Positions 23,056 through 31,793 of a stretch of DNA of 52,861 bases are shown here, piece by piece. The translations under genes and the position numbers were made by a program. A model generated the notes under the pieces. The model had not been told where the DNA came from and did not search any database. It worked only from the letters and a program-made list of their open reading frames with translations. Each line of letters starts with the position of its first letter. The stretch's first letter is position 1. The stretch covers positions 1 through 52,861 of the forward strand of contig JBJTVH010000066.1 of the NCBI GenBank assembly GCA_046081125.1, written 5' to 3'. Source of the stretch: JBEIFW01 sp046081125 (GTDB taxonomy: Bacteria > Actinomycetota > Acidimicrobiia > Acidimicrobiales > Ilumatobacteraceae).

Positions 23056-23868
23056 GTGTGGACCGATCGGGCCGCGGGTCTGTACCGCCAGGCGCTCGCC
23101 GCCCAATGGGATCCGGCGGCCGCCATCGACTGGGACACGCCGTTCGTGCTGCCCGACCAGGTCGAGCGCGCCGTGATGCAGGTGATGACGTTCCTCATCG
23201 AGAACGAGGAAGCGGCCCTCGTCGTCCCGGCGCGCTTCCTCGGCCAAGTGCACCCGCACTTCCGGGAGATCCAACAGGTCCTCGCCGTCACCGTCGCCGA
23301 CGAGGCCCGCCACATCGAGGTGTTCACCCGACGTGCCACCTGCCGGGGCGGTGAGCTGGCACTGTCCAGCGTCGGCGGTCGCGCATCGCTGCAGACGCTG
23401 CTCGACGAACCGGACTTCGCCGTCGCGTCGTTCCTGTTGTCGGTGATGGGGGAGGGCACCTTCGTGTCGTTGCTGTCGTTCCTCGAACGGCACGCCCCCG
23501 ATCCGTTGACCCGCCGCATCGCGCAGCTCACCCGGGCCGACGAGGCCCGTCACGTGGCATTTGCGATGGCGCACCTCGAACGCCACGCCACGCTCGACCC
23601 CAGTGTGCGCGGGCGTCTGGCCCGGGCGGTGGAACGACGGCACCGGGAACTGGACACCACCGCCGGGTTGAACGAGGAGGTGTTCGACGCGCTGGTCCTC
23701 ATCGCCGCCGGCGCGCCGACCCCGAGCGCGATCGCCGCCGGATGGGCCCGCGTGCAGGCACGACAAGCGGAGATGAACGACGCCCGTGAAGGCAGGCTCG
23801 CCCGGCTCGGCTTCAGCGCAGCCGAGGCCGATGCGCTCGCTGCGCTGCACTCGCGCAACTTCATGTGA
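23056..23868 (+). CDS. Ferritin-like diiron protein, start uncertain
   Basis: At least 271 residues from the GTG at 23056. It has the four-helix diiron ligand pattern: a Glu in the IENEEAA stretch (51-52), DEARHIEVF (Glu83, His86), Glu133 in MGEGTF, and DEARHVAF (Glu163, His166). Such proteins are oxygenases, reductase-like R2 subunits or iron stores. Upstream codons 22909-23055 are in the same frame, lack stops and read like protein (PAEWGLAARGAAIEP), yet contain no ATG, GTG or TTG. The true start is therefore unclear. The frame is also that of oleD, separated only by its TGA. It could modify ole products; that is inference. Confidence 0.78.
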   Translation: MWTDRAAGLYRQALAAQWDPAAAIDWDTPFVLPDQVERAVMQVMTFLIENEEAALVVPARFLGQVHPHFREIQQVLAVTVADEARHIEVFTRRATCRGGELALSSVGGRASLQTLLDEPDFAVASFLLSVMGEGTFVSLLSFLERHAPDPLTRRIAQLTRADEARHVAFAMAHLERHATLDPSVRGRLARAVERRHRELDTTAGLNEEVFDALVLIAAGAPTPSAIAAGWARVQARQAEMNDAREGRLARLGFSAAEADALAALHSRNFM

Positions 23869-25129
23869 CGCGCAGCTTGCGGTTGGGCGCCTCGGCGCTG
23901 CGGCAGATCTGCACGTGGAGCGCCGCCGCGATCACCAGCGAGACCGCTCCCATGCCGACGAGCGTGGCGCGCAACCCGATCGCGTCGGCGACCGCGCCGA
24001 GCGGGAAGGCGAAGATCCCGAACGCCGACCATCCGAGCATGAGCAGGGACTGGACCCGGCCGTGGAATTCGTCTCTCGAGCGCATCAGCACGACCGAGTT
24101 GTTGAGCGCCTGGAACGCGGCATTCCCGGCACCGGCGACCAACACGCCGACGGTCGCGACGGCGATCGACGGGGCGAGCCCGAGAGCGACGACCGACGCA
24201 GCGAACAGCGCGGCGACCGCTGCGACCGAGCCGTCACCGAGGCGGTCGGTGCCGATCCGGGCCACGACCAGCGACACCCCCATCGCACCGACGGCGCTCA
24301 CCGTGCTGAGCACACCGAGCCAACCCGGGCCCTCGGCGAACACCTCGTCGACGAGCGAAGGAAGGAACGCCACGTACGGGAACGCCGTCGCCATCATGCC
24401 GATGGCCATGAGCACCGGCCACAGCACCGGGGGCTCGCGGCGCACGTAGCGGACCCCGGCGCGCAGCTCCTCCCACGGCGACGCCGTCGGACGGTGCTCC
24501 CGCACCGCCCCCCTGGGCAGGCGAAGCGTGAATCCGAAGCTGACCGCGAACAGCGCCACGGTTGCGAGGTAGACGGCGTCCGCGCCCAGCCAGCTGATCC
24601 CGAGCACGAGACCGGCGAGCGCCGGGCCGACGACGCGGGTGCCGTTCATCGCAAGCTGGGCCAGCAAGATGGCGTTGCCGAGCCGCTCCCGACCGACGAG
24701 TTCGTACGAGAACGCGACCCGCGCCGGCGCCAGGAGGCTGTAGGCGACGCCCTGCACGACCGAGCCGGCGACGAGCATCCAGAACGCCAGCACGTCGGTC
24801 ACGACCGCGATCGCCACGGCGACGCTCGACCCCAACAACAGGCCCGACGCCACGACCAGGACCGTCCGTTTCGCGAATCGGTCGGCGGCGACACCCCCGA
24901 TCGGCGTGAGGAGCAGCATGGGGATGCCCATCGCGAGCAGGGTGATGCCGAGCGCGGCGTTGCGGCCCGTGAGCTCGAACGCGAGGTAGCCACGGGCGAT
25001 GCTCTCCATGGCGATGGCGCTGAACTGCGCGACGCCGGCGAGCCAGAGCCGCCGGAACGATGCGACGTGGAGCGCCTCGAACGTCCGCCCGGACCGAACT
25101 CGACCGCTTCGTGCGTCCGCCTGCGTCAT
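23861..25129 (-). CDS. MFS transporter, MFS_3/EntS-like
   Basis: A 422-residue, 12-helix major facilitator. It starts after a basic N-terminal leader with FRRLWLAGVAQFSAIAMESIARGYL and has the inter-helix motif GGVAADRFAKR (motif A) and VVQGVAYSLLAPARVAFSYELV. This resembles the EntS/bacilysin-type exporters. Its ATG overlaps the upstream MFS stop by 4 bp, so the two are co-translated. It converges with the diiron gene with an 8-bp overlap. Substrate unknown. Confidence 0.88.
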   Translation of the reverse strand: MTQADARSGRVRSGRTFEALHVASFRRLWLAGVAQFSAIAMESIARGYLAFELTGRNAALGITLLAMGIPMLLLTPIGGVAADRFAKRTVLVVASGLLLGSSVAVAIAVVTDVLAFWMLVAGSVVQGVAYSLLAPARVAFSYELVGRERLGNAILLAQLAMNGTRVVGPALAGLVLGISWLGADAVYLATVALFAVSFGFTLRLPRGAVREHRPTASPWEELRAGVRYVRREPPVLWPVLMAIGMMATAFPYVAFLPSLVDEVFAEGPGWLGVLSTVSAVGAMGVSLVVARIGTDRLGDGSVAAVAALFAASVVALGLAPSIAVATVGVLVAGAGNAAFQALNNSVVLMRSRDEFHGRVQSLLMLGWSAFGIFAFPLGAVADAIGLRATLVGMGAVSLVIAAALHVQICRSAEAPNRKLRVT

Positions 25130-26580
25130 GCCGTCGGGCCGTCGGCCGGGCGTGGTGCCATCTCGGCCAGGAACGTGGTGATGGTCTCGGAGACGTCCCG
25201 CTCGGCATGCCGGCTCGCAGCGACGACGAGCAGCGTGCCGGCCGTCATCACCACCGCCACCAGGACCAGCAGCGACAGGCGAAGGGCTTCGGCGTCGTTC
25301 ATGCCCCGCAATTGGAGCAGTTCCGAGAGGGCTCCGATGAGGACCGGCGCCGCCGCAGCGCCGCAGACCGACAGCGCGAGCCCGAAGCAGCTGAACGCTT
25401 GCGAGCGGATGCGAGGCGGGGCCGTGGCGGCAACGACGGCAACCACACCGGGCACCGCCAGCGACGACACCAACGAACTACCCGCCAGCAGACCGACGGT
25501 GATCGGGGCGAACCCGATGCCGAACGCGAGTGGCCAGCACACCGCGATCACCAACGCCGCCACGCAACCGACCCGGCACAGGTAGCCGAAGCCCTTCACG
25601 AGGTTCCGATCCGCCAGCGGTCCACCGAACCACGTGCCGACGAACGTGGCCAAGCCGAGCAGGGCCTGCACGGCCCCGGCCTGTTCGACCTCGAGCCCGA
25701 AGGACCGCTCGAAGTAGGTGGGCAGGAAGAACGCCATGCCGGACAGCGCGAACCCGAACGTGGCGTTGGCGAAGATCAAGTACCGCAGACTGCGGATGCG
25801 CCAGATCCGACCGATGCTGCGCCGCAGCGTCCATCGGTCCTCGGGCTCACGCAGGAACGCGGCGAGCACCGGGTCGGCCCCGACGGCGTCGGCGAGGTCC
25901 GCTTCGCCTCGGCGGGGTTCTCGCAGCGCGACGAGGGCGACGGCCGCGAACACCAGACCCGGAACCGCCGCCGCCAGGAACCCCCACCGCCAGCCGGCGA
26001 CGGCGATGATCCCACCCCCGATGAACGCACCGAGCATCTGGCCGGCGGGGTTCGCCGCCCGGTGGTAGCCGAGCACCCGGCCTCGGACCCGGGCGGGGTA
26101 GGCGTCGGAGAGGATGCTCAGGTGCGTCGGCCCGATCGTGCCCTGGCCGAAACCGAGCAGCGCCCGGGTGGCGAAGAGCTGCCCGAAGCTCTGGGCGCCG
26201 GCCGCCAACACGCCGGCCGCCCCCCAGACGAACGCCCCGGCGGCGAGGATCGTGCGGCGTCGATACTGGTCGGCCCAGGTGCCGGCGGGAACGGCGATGA
26301 GGCCGGTGATGAAGATCACCGCGGCCGGCAACAACCCCACGGTCGTGTCGGACAGCGAGAACTCCTCCCGAATGTCGTCGAGGGCGACGGCGAGCACCGC
26401 TCGGTCGAACTCGTCGATGAGGTTGAGCAGGAACAGCACGACGAGAGTCGTCGAGCCGAAGGCGGCAACCCGAAGCTTCGGCCGGCCACGGTCGTGCCCG
26501 CTCTCTTCGACCGCTGCGGCGTGGGCCGCGGCCACCGCCAAGCTCTCACCCACGGGTTCACCCGGTCGGGCCTGCATCAT
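25126..26580 (-). CDS. MFS transporter, spinster-like
   Basis: A 484-residue 12-helix MFS protein. An N-terminal cytoplasmic extension of about 45 residues precedes the first helix (STTLVVLFLLNLIDEFDRAV). Motif A is GTWADQYRRR and the helix-4 region reads ALLGFGQGTIGPTHLSILSD. A long cytoplasmic loop after helix 6 carries charged sequence. It resembles spinster-like and organic-acid MFS members. Two adjacent ATGs (26580 and 26577) can serve. It is divergent from the reductase at 26770 across 189 bp in which I see no convincing promoter pair. Confidence 0.88.
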   Translation of the reverse strand: MMQARPGEPVGESLAVAAAHAAAVEESGHDRGRPKLRVAAFGSTTLVVLFLLNLIDEFDRAVLAVALDDIREEFSLSDTTVGLLPAAVIFITGLIAVPAGTWADQYRRRTILAAGAFVWGAAGVLAAGAQSFGQLFATRALLGFGQGTIGPTHLSILSDAYPARVRGRVLGYHRAANPAGQMLGAFIGGGIIAVAGWRWGFLAAAVPGLVFAAVALVALREPRRGEADLADAVGADPVLAAFLREPEDRWTLRRSIGRIWRIRSLRYLIFANATFGFALSGMAFFLPTYFERSFGLEVEQAGAVQALLGLATFVGTWFGGPLADRNLVKGFGYLCRVGCVAALVIAVCWPLAFGIGFAPITVGLLAGSSLVSSLAVPGVVAVVAATAPPRIRSQAFSCFGLALSVCGAAAAPVLIGALSELLQLRGMNDAEALRLSLLVLVAVVMTAGTLLVVAASRHAERDVSETITTFLAEMAPRPADGPTA

Positions 26581-26769
26581 CGTCCTCGCTCACCGCCACG
26601 ACGTGGCCCAACACCGGTTACATCCTTCCGCGCTTCGGGGACCGGCGTGGCAGCGGAGGCACTCGCGTGCGGCCCGAGGGAGGCCCGGCGGGCCGGCTGC
26701 GCACGCGTGGTGCCGGTCACCCCCCGCCCGGTGGTGGGAACAGCGGGCCGAAGCGGGCAACCTGTAGGC

Positions 26770-27984
26770 GTGCATTGCGATCTCGTGGTGATCGGTGGAG
26801 GTCCGGCCGGTGCCGCTGCGGCCATCCGGGCGGCTCGCGCCGGGCTGTCGGTCGTCGTGTGCGAGAAGGGCCCGTTCGGCCGGGACAAGGTGTGCGGGGA
26901 CGGCCTGACCCCCCGAGCGGTCGCTGCGCTCGACGAACTCGGCATCGACCTGTCACCGGCGCACCGCATCGACGGCCTGCGCATGATCGCCGGACGCCGT
27001 ACCCGGGAGCTTCCCTGGCCCGCCCACGGCCGTTACGGCGCCCACGGCGCCGTGTGGCCCCGCCGGCGGTTCGACGCCGTCCTGATCGAGGCTGCGATGC
27101 AGGCCGGGGCCGACGTCCGGTTCTCCACCGAGGCGCTGCCGGTGCTCGACGGCGACCGGTGCATCGGGATCGACGCCGGGGGCGAGCGCATCACTGCGCC
27201 GCTCACCATCCTGGCTACCGGGGCGCCTGGCGCAGCCGCCCGGGTGCTCGGCGCCGAGAAGGTGCCCGACGAGACCTTCGGCCTCGCGATCCGCTCCTAC
27301 GCCGAGACCCCCCGCCACGGCGAGCGGCTGATCGAAGCGTGCTTGGGCATGAAGGACGCCGACGGCACCCCGATCCCCGGCTACGGCTGGATGTTCCCGT
27401 GCGGGGACGGGACCGTGAACATCGGTGTCGGTGCGCTGTCGACGATGAAGGGGTTCAAGTCGATCAACCTCAACCGGCTCATGGACATCTACGCCGGCAT
27501 CGTTCGACACACCTGGGACATCGGGCCGTTGCAGGTCAAACCCCGGGCATGGCGGCTGCCGATGAGCGTGCAGCGCCGTCACGGGCCGGGTTGGGTGGCC
27601 GTCGGTGACGCGGCCGGGCTCGTGAACCCGATGAACGGCGAGGGGATCGACTACGGCCTCGAGTCGGGGATGCTCGCGGCCGACCGCCTGATCGCGGATC
27701 CGGCGAGCGCGCCCGATACCTACGACCGCCTGGTGGGGGAGCGCTTCGACTCGTTCCTGCGCACGGGCCGCCGGTTCTCGTTCGTGATCGGCCACCCGTG
27801 GCTGCTCTCGGCGGGGCTGCGCGTGGCGATCGGCACCCAGACGGCCGCCAACCTCACGCTCGCCGTGATGGGCAACCTGGTCGACGCCGACACCCCGGGT
27901 GCCGCCGGGCGAGTCCTTCGGCTCGCCGATCGGACCCTCGCCGTCGCCGATCCGGTCCTGCGCCGCACCCGCGCCGCGGCGTGA
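26770..27984 (+). CDS. Geranylgeranyl reductase-family flavoprotein, menaquinone reductase (MenJ)-like
   Basis: A 404-residue FAD enzyme. FAD-binding motifs are VVIGGGPAGAAAA at the N-terminus, VCGDGLTPRAVAAL, and GDAAGLVNPMNGEGIDYGLESG. The middle PGYGWMFPCGDGTVNIGVGA closely follows mycobacterial MenJ (Rv0561c), which saturates one isoprene unit of menaquinone. Archaeal-type geranylgeranyl reductases are the alternative. The GTG at 26770 is taken because the beta-alpha-beta fold starts three residues later; the much longer upstream open frame merely shadows the MFS genes. Confidence 0.88.
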   Translation: MHCDLVVIGGGPAGAAAAIRAARAGLSVVVCEKGPFGRDKVCGDGLTPRAVAALDELGIDLSPAHRIDGLRMIAGRRTRELPWPAHGRYGAHGAVWPRRRFDAVLIEAAMQAGADVRFSTEALPVLDGDRCIGIDAGGERITAPLTILATGAPGAAARVLGAEKVPDETFGLAIRSYAETPRHGERLIEACLGMKDADGTPIPGYGWMFPCGDGTVNIGVGALSTMKGFKSINLNRLMDIYAGIVRHTWDIGPLQVKPRAWRLPMSVQRRHGPGWVAVGDAAGLVNPMNGEGIDYGLESGMLAADRLIADPASAPDTYDRLVGERFDSFLRTGRRFSFVIGHPWLLSAGLRVAIGTQTAANLTLAVMGNLVDADTPGAAGRVLRLADRTLAVADPVLRRTRAAA

Positions 27985-28030
27985 TCCTGGCCTGACCGCC
28001 GAGGTCACCGGCCGAGCGCCGGCCCCAGCG

Positions 28031-29422
28031 TTACCAGCCGGCGTCGGCGAAGGCCTGGAGCGACGCGGTCGCTGCGGCGAGCACCTCGTCGTCCGAGCGG
28101 GCGGCCCATGCCCGGGCGGTGTCGCCGCCGAGCACGGCCAGCAGCACCGGTCGACCGGTGAGCGGGAGCAGGTTGACCCACCACGTGAACGGCGTGCCGG
28201 CCTCGGCGACCCGGATCCACACGAGCGCCTTCTGCGTCCAGAACGGCTGGTCGAACCGCAGCCACACCTTGTCGAGGAGGCCCACACCCAACCGTTCGAT
28301 CGCCGCCGTATGGCCGTTCGGCAGCGGTGGCTCGAACCGGATCCGCTTCTGCTGGAGCACGCCGAGCGGGACGGTCACGACAACCCGATCGGCCTCGGTG
28401 ACCCGGCCGGCGGTGTCGGTGAGGACCATCCGGTCGGCTCCCCGGGCGATGCTGGCGATCGGCCGGTTCCGCTCGACCCGGACCCCGGCCCCGAGCGCGG
28501 CAGCAAGCCCGTCATAACCGCCGAGCACGAACACGTCGTCGCCCTCGGAGCCCTCCTCGAGCGCCCACCAGGCCGACAGGCGCTCGGCCGACTCGGCGTA
28601 CTCGCCGGCGAGCTCGTTGGCCAGCACCGTCGCGAGGACGTCCGGATCGATGTCGGCTGCGACCCCGCTGTCGCGCAGTGCGTCGGCGATCGAACGGTCC
28701 GCGTCCCGCTTGTCGGCCCACGCCACGGCAGCCTCCACCCGCTCCATCGCCGCTTCCACCGGACCCGAGCCCGAGGGCCGGTCGCCTGCGCGCACGAGGA
28801 GGGCCGCGTCGTCGTAGTCGAACGGTGCCGTTGCGATCCCTGCGCTGCGCAGCAGTGCGGGGAGATCGCTCGCCCCGACGTCGTGAACCCAGGACGCCCC
28901 GAGGTCGAGCGGCACCTCCCACCCGGCCGGGCGCACCGTGTGGAGTCGGCCCCCGAGGCGGTCGCGAGCCTCGAGCACCGTGACGTCGAACCCCTCGTCG
29001 AGCAGCCGGCGCGCTGCGCTGAGCCCGGCGATACCGGCTCCGACCACGACGACTCGCTCGCCCGGGCGGGCCCGGTCGGCGACCTCGGCCGCAGCCCGTA
29101 GGCCCGAGGTGCGCGCCCCATGCACCGTGCCCGGATGCTCGCGGCTCGTCGCCTCACCCGCGAAGAAGAGCCGGTCGCCGACCGGTGCTGCCAGCGCCCG
29201 GCGAGTCGCGGGCTCCGCCCCGACGACCATCGCGCTGTACGAGCCCGACGCGAACGGGTCCGTCGACCACGAGGTGCGGACCATCGCCGCGGGCCGAGGC
29301 ACGCTGCGCCGACGCGGCGTCGTTCGCTCGTCCTGCGACCCGGGCTCGCTGCAGCCGGAGGTGCCCAGGAGGACCGCCGCACCGCTGCCGAGCAATCCGA
29401 GTACCACTGATCGTCGCTGCAC
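28031..29422 (-). CDS. Circularly permuted flavin amine oxidase, lipoprotein-type signal
   Basis: A 463-residue protein from a GTG. Residues 1-24 form a signal with RRSVVLGLLG and a lipobox ending at Cys24 (LGTSGC). Residues about 50-115 hold the segment that normally ends amine oxidases: SWSTDPFASGSYS, LFFAGEATS and GTVHGARTSGLRAA. The FAD Rossmann start VVVVGAGIAGLSAA follows at 124-137, then EARDRLGGRLHT and the substrate domain. The protein stops at the point (LQAFADAGW) where ordinary members continue into W-x-x-DPF. All segments of the fold are present but in rotated order. It oxidises an amine or related substrate, probably outside the membrane. Confidence 0.88.
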   Translation of the reverse strand: MQRRSVVLGLLGSGAAVLLGTSGCSEPGSQDERTTPRRRSVPRPAAMVRTSWSTDPFASGSYSAMVVGAEPATRRALAAPVGDRLFFAGEATSREHPGTVHGARTSGLRAAAEVADRARPGERVVVVGAGIAGLSAARRLLDEGFDVTVLEARDRLGGRLHTVRPAGWEVPLDLGASWVHDVGASDLPALLRSAGIATAPFDYDDAALLVRAGDRPSGSGPVEAAMERVEAAVAWADKRDADRSIADALRDSGVAADIDPDVLATVLANELAGEYAESAERLSAWWALEEGSEGDDVFVLGGYDGLAAALGAGVRVERNRPIASIARGADRMVLTDTAGRVTEADRVVVTVPLGVLQQKRIRFEPPLPNGHTAAIERLGVGLLDKVWLRFDQPFWTQKALVWIRVAEAGTPFTWWVNLLPLTGRPVLLAVLGGDTARAWAARSDDEVLAAATASLQAFADAGW

Positions 29423-29510
29423 CGTCGGACGCTACCGCTCGGCGGCCGGCGGCGTCCGTAGGAGTCGCTCGCTACCATCGCCACGACACCGCAGGGATCC
29501 CGGAGAGTCG

Positions 29511-29624
29511 ATGACCCTTCCGCCGCCACCGCCCGGTCCTTCGGCGGGGGGCGCGCTGCCGCCACCGAAGCCCCGGCCCCACCCGGCGGCGCCGTACCGG
29601 CCCCGGCGACGAGTGGGTGCCTGA
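29511..29624 (+). other. Short proline-rich reading frame, probable true N-terminus of the next gene
   Basis: An ATG at 29511 with GGAG 6 nt upstream starts a 37-codon frame rich in Pro (LPPPPPGPSAGG, KPRPHPAAPYRP) ending at 29624. The following transmembrane frame is shifted by -1. Proline-rich cytoplasmic leaders before a first helix are common in actinobacterial membrane proteins, so one missing base near 29600-29612 probably splits one gene in two. Confidence 0.5.
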
Positions 29625-29629
29625 AGGCG

Positions 29630-30262
29630 TTGCTGATCGGCCTCGCGGTGCTCGGGATGCTCGGGCTCATCGCGGTGGGGGCGCTCGTGATCGGGGCGAA
29701 GTGGCTCAGCGACAACGTCGACGAGGTGTTCGGTGGCGACTGCACCTTGGTCACCAAGGAACGGGCTTCGCAGCTGTTCGGCAAGGACGTGGAGGTCTTC
29801 GGCCTCGGAGCGGTGACCGACGCCGTCGTTGGCCTTGCGCTCGACAAGCGGGCTCTCGACGGCGAGACCTCGTGCGTCGTCAACGGGAGCAAGGACACCT
29901 TCGTCGCCCGGGTCGCTCGCTACACGGGTACGGACGCGGCCAGGAAGTTCCGTGCCGATCGCGCCCGGGCCAACCCGCAGACCGAGGATCGCGGCGGCGG
30001 GCTGTCGGTGACCCGGGAAGGGTGGTTCGGCTATGCCGTCGACGGCATCGGGGACGAGGCGTTCTGCACCACTGCGGACCTCGCCGGGGCGGTCGGGGTG
30101 CTCGCGCGCCGCGGCGACACGGTGGTGTACGTGAGCATCACCGACGTTGCCGTCGTCGCCTCGGCCGGCGGTGATCTGCAGGCGACCGCCGACGGCAAGG
30201 TCATCAGCCGGTCGTCGTGTGATCGGGCGGCGGCCGTGGCGAGGGTGCTCCTGAGTCGTTGA
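29630..30262 (+). CDS. Single-pass membrane protein with extracytoplasmic domain, probably frameshifted at its 5' end
   Basis: About 210 residues from a TTG (frame open further upstream): a strong helix (LAVLGMLGLIAVGALVIGA) followed by an extracytoplasmic domain with four cysteines (DCTLV, SCVVNG, EAFCTT, RSSCDR) that could pair as disulfides. The domain resembles DUF3558/LpqN-like sensing or lipoprotein domains in size only, and I do not assign it. Just upstream, in frame, the residues SGCLKA precede the helix, continuing naturally from the proline-rich frame at 29511. Confidence 0.65.
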   Translation: MLIGLAVLGMLGLIAVGALVIGAKWLSDNVDEVFGGDCTLVTKERASQLFGKDVEVFGLGAVTDAVVGLALDKRALDGETSCVVNGSKDTFVARVARYTGTDAARKFRADRARANPQTEDRGGGLSVTREGWFGYAVDGIGDEAFCTTADLAGAVGVLARRGDTVVYVSITDVAVVASAGGDLQATADGKVISRSSCDRAAAVARVLLSR

Positions 30263-30276
30263 GCCAGAACGGAGAT

Positions 30277-30295
30277 GCGGGCCATTCGGGCCCGC
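30277..30295 (+). terminator. Hairpin between membrane protein and aldehyde dehydrogenase
   Basis: A perfect 7-bp stem (GCGGGCC, loop ATTCG, GGCCCGC) lies 14 nt after the stop. No T-run follows. It abuts the -35 box of the next promoter. Confidence 0.45.
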
Positions 30296-30296
30296 C

Positions 30297-30325
30297 TTGA
30301 CACTGTCTAGTCCGCCCTCTACGGT
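30297..30325 (+). promoter_or_regulatory. Near-consensus leaderless promoter of the aldehyde dehydrogenase gene
   Basis: TTGACA (30297-30302), a 17-nt spacer and TACGGT (30320-30325) lie only 6 nt before the ATG at 30332, so transcription should begin at the start codon. The -35 is part of a near-palindrome centred on GACACTGTC, a possible repressor site. Confidence 0.75.
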
Positions 30326-30331
30326 GCGGGC

Positions 30332-31777
30332 ATGTCCTTCGCCGCAACGCCCCTCGACACCATCGCCGACGCCGTGCTCACCGCCCGCAGCGCGTTCGAC
30401 GCCGGCGCGACCCGATCGCGTGACCGCCGAGTGGCGCTGCTGCGCCGGCTGCGTGACCTGCTCGTGTCCCACGAGGAGCGCCTCCTCGCGGCGCTCGCCG
30501 CCGATCTCGGCAAGCCCCGCTTCGAAGCGTGGGTGACCGAGGTCGGCTTCGCAACCAGCGAGATCGACGGCACGCTCGCCAACCTCGCCAACTGGATGGC
30601 CCCGCAACGGGTGCGCACCCCGCTCGCGCTCAAGCCCGGCCGGTCACGGATCGTGTCCGAGCCGCTGGGCGTGGTCTGCATCATCGGCCCATGGAACTAT
30701 CCGTTGCAGCTGCAACTGCTCGCCGCCGTCGGTGCGATCGCCGCCGGCAACGCCGTGGTGCTCAAGCCGAGTGAGCTGGCCCCGGCCTCGGCCGATGCGC
30801 TCGCCGCCGTTGTCACCGAGCTCGGGGAGCCCGCGGTGCAAATCGTGCAGGGCGGCGTCGCCGAAACGACCGAGTTGCTCCGGCACCGCTTCGACCACAT
30901 CGTGTACACCGGCAACAGCCGGGTGGCCCGGATCGTCATGCGAGCAGCGGCCGAGCACCTCACCCCGGTCACGCTCGAGTTGGGCGGCAAGAGCCCGGCG
31001 ATCGTGAGCCGACACGCGAACCTCGACGTGGCGGCCCGGCGCATCGCCTGGGGCAAGTTCGTCAACGCGGGCCAGACCTGTATCGCGCCCGACTACGTCC
31101 TCGTCGAGCGGCCGGTGCACGACGCGTTCGTCGCCGCCCTCGGCCGGCACATCACCGCCTTCTACGGCACCGAACCCGAGTCCAGCCCGGACTACGCCCG
31201 GATCGTCAACGACGTCCACTTCCACCGGATCGAAAAGCTGCTCCACGACGGCACCGTCGCCGTCGGCGGTGGCTCCGATCCCGACACCCGCTACATCGCC
31301 CCCACGGTGCTCACCGGGATCACCGCCGGCGACCCGGTCATGCAGGAGGAGATCTTCGGGCCGGTCCTGCCGGTCGTCGCCGTCGAATCCCTCGACGAGG
31401 CCGTCCGGCTCGTGAATGCGGGCGACAAGCCGTTGGCGCTGTACACCTTCAGCGAGCGCGCGGCGGACAACGAGCGGGTGCTCACCGGCACCTCGAGCGG
31501 GGGTGCCTGCGTGAACGCCACCCTCCTGCACGTCAGCAACCCGCACCTTCCCTTCGGCGGGGTGGGGGAGAGCGGGATGGGCGCCTACCACGGCAAGAGC
31601 GGCTTCGACCGCCTGAGCCACCAGCGGCCGGTGCTCGAACGCTCCACCCGGCTCGACCCGGCGCTCGCCTACCCCCCGTATCGCCCCCGCAAGGAGGCCC
31701 TCGTACGCCGCGGGTTCGCCATGGGCGACCCGCGCGACACCCTGGCACGCCTGCGTGGCGCGCTGCGGCGCCGCTGA
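30332..31777 (+). CDS. NAD(P)-dependent aldehyde dehydrogenase, ALDH3-like
   Basis: A 481-residue aldehyde dehydrogenase. The oxyanion/cofactor motif is GPWNYP, the general-base Glu is in TLELGGKSP, the nucleophile Cys is in NAGQTCIAPDY, and the late motif EEIFGPVLPV is present. The short N-terminus and C-terminal hydrophobic/basic tail (YPPYRPRKEALVRRGF) match class-3 (fatty aldehyde) enzymes such as AlkH. It oxidises medium or long aldehydes to acids. It stands alone under its own strong promoter. Confidence 0.93.
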   Translation: MSFAATPLDTIADAVLTARSAFDAGATRSRDRRVALLRRLRDLLVSHEERLLAALAADLGKPRFEAWVTEVGFATSEIDGTLANLANWMAPQRVRTPLALKPGRSRIVSEPLGVVCIIGPWNYPLQLQLLAAVGAIAAGNAVVLKPSELAPASADALAAVVTELGEPAVQIVQGGVAETTELLRHRFDHIVYTGNSRVARIVMRAAAEHLTPVTLELGGKSPAIVSRHANLDVAARRIAWGKFVNAGQTCIAPDYVLVERPVHDAFVAALGRHITAFYGTEPESSPDYARIVNDVHFHRIEKLLHDGTVAVGGGSDPDTRYIAPTVLTGITAGDPVMQEEIFGPVLPVVAVESLDEAVRLVNAGDKPLALYTFSERAADNERVLTGTSSGGACVNATLLHVSNPHLPFGGVGESGMGAYHGKSGFDRLSHQRPVLERSTRLDPALAYPPYRPRKEALVRRGFAMGDPRDTLARLRGALRRR

Positions 31778-31793
31778 CCGGTGACGCTCCGGG

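Noticed and set aside
23786..26767. Long plus-strand frames over the two MFS genes (599 codons from 23786, and the 5' part of the frame from 25060)
   Set aside because: Arg/Gln/His-rich antisense of transmembrane sequences. Only the part from 26770 of the second frame is real (the reductase).
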